Made by a program: the position numbers and the translations under genes. A stretch of DNA of 64,000 nucleotides from Rhizomys pruinosus (lineage: Eukaryota; Chordata; Mammalia; Rodentia; Spalacidae). Below are positions 63,459-64,000 of the stretch, piece after piece. The notes under the pieces are model-generated. The model searched no databases, had not been told where the DNA came from, and saw only the letters and a list, made by a program, of their open reading frames with translations. The first letter of the stretch is position 1. Every line of letters starts with the position of its first letter. The stretch lies in contig VZQC01009559.1 in assembly GCA_009823505.1 (NCBI GenBank), positions 93,521 through 157,520 of the forward strand, in the 5' to 3' direction.

Positions 63459-64000
63459 AAATATATATTTGTACAAGATAATCAAATCTATACCTGTGTC
63501 CCCCACCCTATCACCCCACCCCACCAGAGCTCATGTATTCCGCCAAACATGCTTTTCATCTCTTTCTCAGTCTTTCTCAGTATTCTCCATGTGGAAGTTG
63601 ACTATTTTGAGCAGTTCACTGATTCAGTCAGTTCTTTGGTGAAGTCATTTCTGTTCTTGTTGTTGTTTCCAATATGCATCACTCCCAACTGCTTGGACAA
63701 AAGCTCAAGGGGCCGTGCACAAGAAATACTTACAACTAAGTAATTGGCACTAGCATCCACAGATGAGGGATACCATTCGTCGTTTGTTTTTCTGGGACTG
63801 TGTTTCTTCACTCAGCATGATGTCCTCTAGCTCCAGCCATTTCCCTGCAAACCTCATGATGTCATCTTTCTTTACTGCTGCATAGAACTCCATTGTGTAG
63901 ATGTACCACATTTTCTCTATCCACTGATCAGTTGAGGGGCATTTGGGTTGGTTCCAGCTCCTTGCTATTGTGATGAGAGCTGAAATAAACATGGCCATGC
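63459..64000 (-). mobile_element. L1 3' end, continues beyond the window
   Basis: Minus-strand L1: 3' UTR at 63475-63749 (tcaccccaccccaccagagc, 'ctccatgtggaagttgacta'), ORF2 stop at 63750-63752. At least 82 uninterrupted C-terminal codons run to the window edge, including 'MWYIYTMEFYAAVKK' and ending 'SLICGC'. It is less damaged than the L1 at 30 kb over the same region. Whether the rest is intact lies outside this window. Confidence 0.95.

Overview
This window is mammalian, non-coding, repeat-dense DNA. The SINE set identifies a muroid rodent: B2 (tRNA-derived, 'ggctggagagatggctcag' heads), B1 (7SL-derived), ID and composite B4/RSINE1 elements occur together, with rodent L1, an MT-like LTR and URR1-like DNA transposons. 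The B1 copies end in 'ccagctggggctacagggagaccctg'-type sequence and the B2 copies in 'ctccagttccaggggaatcc'-type sequence, which does not look like mouse or rat. A non-murine muroid, perhaps a spalacid, is a guess. No functional protein-coding gene, intact exon set or structural RNA gene could be supported.

Layout. 0-9.5 kb: scattered B1/B2, an L2 relic, an old L1 3' end with an internal tandem duplication (3.9-4.3 kb) and a URR1-like element (6.9-7.3 kb). 9.5-14.7 kb: a truncated minus-strand L1 broken by a second L1 tail, a long inverted duplication (12.90-13.66 kb), and a B2-B1 chimera with one pair of target-site duplications (TSDs) at 14.36-14.62 kb. 15.3-18.9 kb: the least repetitive part, with raised CpG content at 16.3-17.3 kb. 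19-29 kb: MIR, MT and MLT1 LTRs, many SINEs. 29.9-35.9 kb: a B2 split by a 5.8-kb L1, itself split by a B1, each insertion bounded by TSDs. 36-41.5 kb: two solo LTRs, an ID pair and a nested stack of old repeats. 41.5-48 kb: mostly anonymous DNA with L2/MIR relics. 48-53 kb: B4/URR1/B1 nest, an MRPL17 processed pseudogene (51.1-51.8 kb), a Tigger transposon with large pyrimidine microsatellites, and a perfect 31-bp palindrome at its end. 53-64 kb: more SINEs, a URR1 split by B1 and B2, two Tigger transposase C-terminal relics, an ancient L1 tail, a (TTTC)n tract, and a rodent L1 leaving the right edge.

Nothing here works as a pathway. The biology is retrotransposition and transposon decay: SINEs used L1 machinery in trans (A-tails and TSDs are visible), DNA transposons and ERVs remain as fossils, and the only host gene trace is a retrocopy. 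The strongest structural signals are the two inverted repeats, the chimeric SINE, and the B2 subfamily with an internal tandem duplication.
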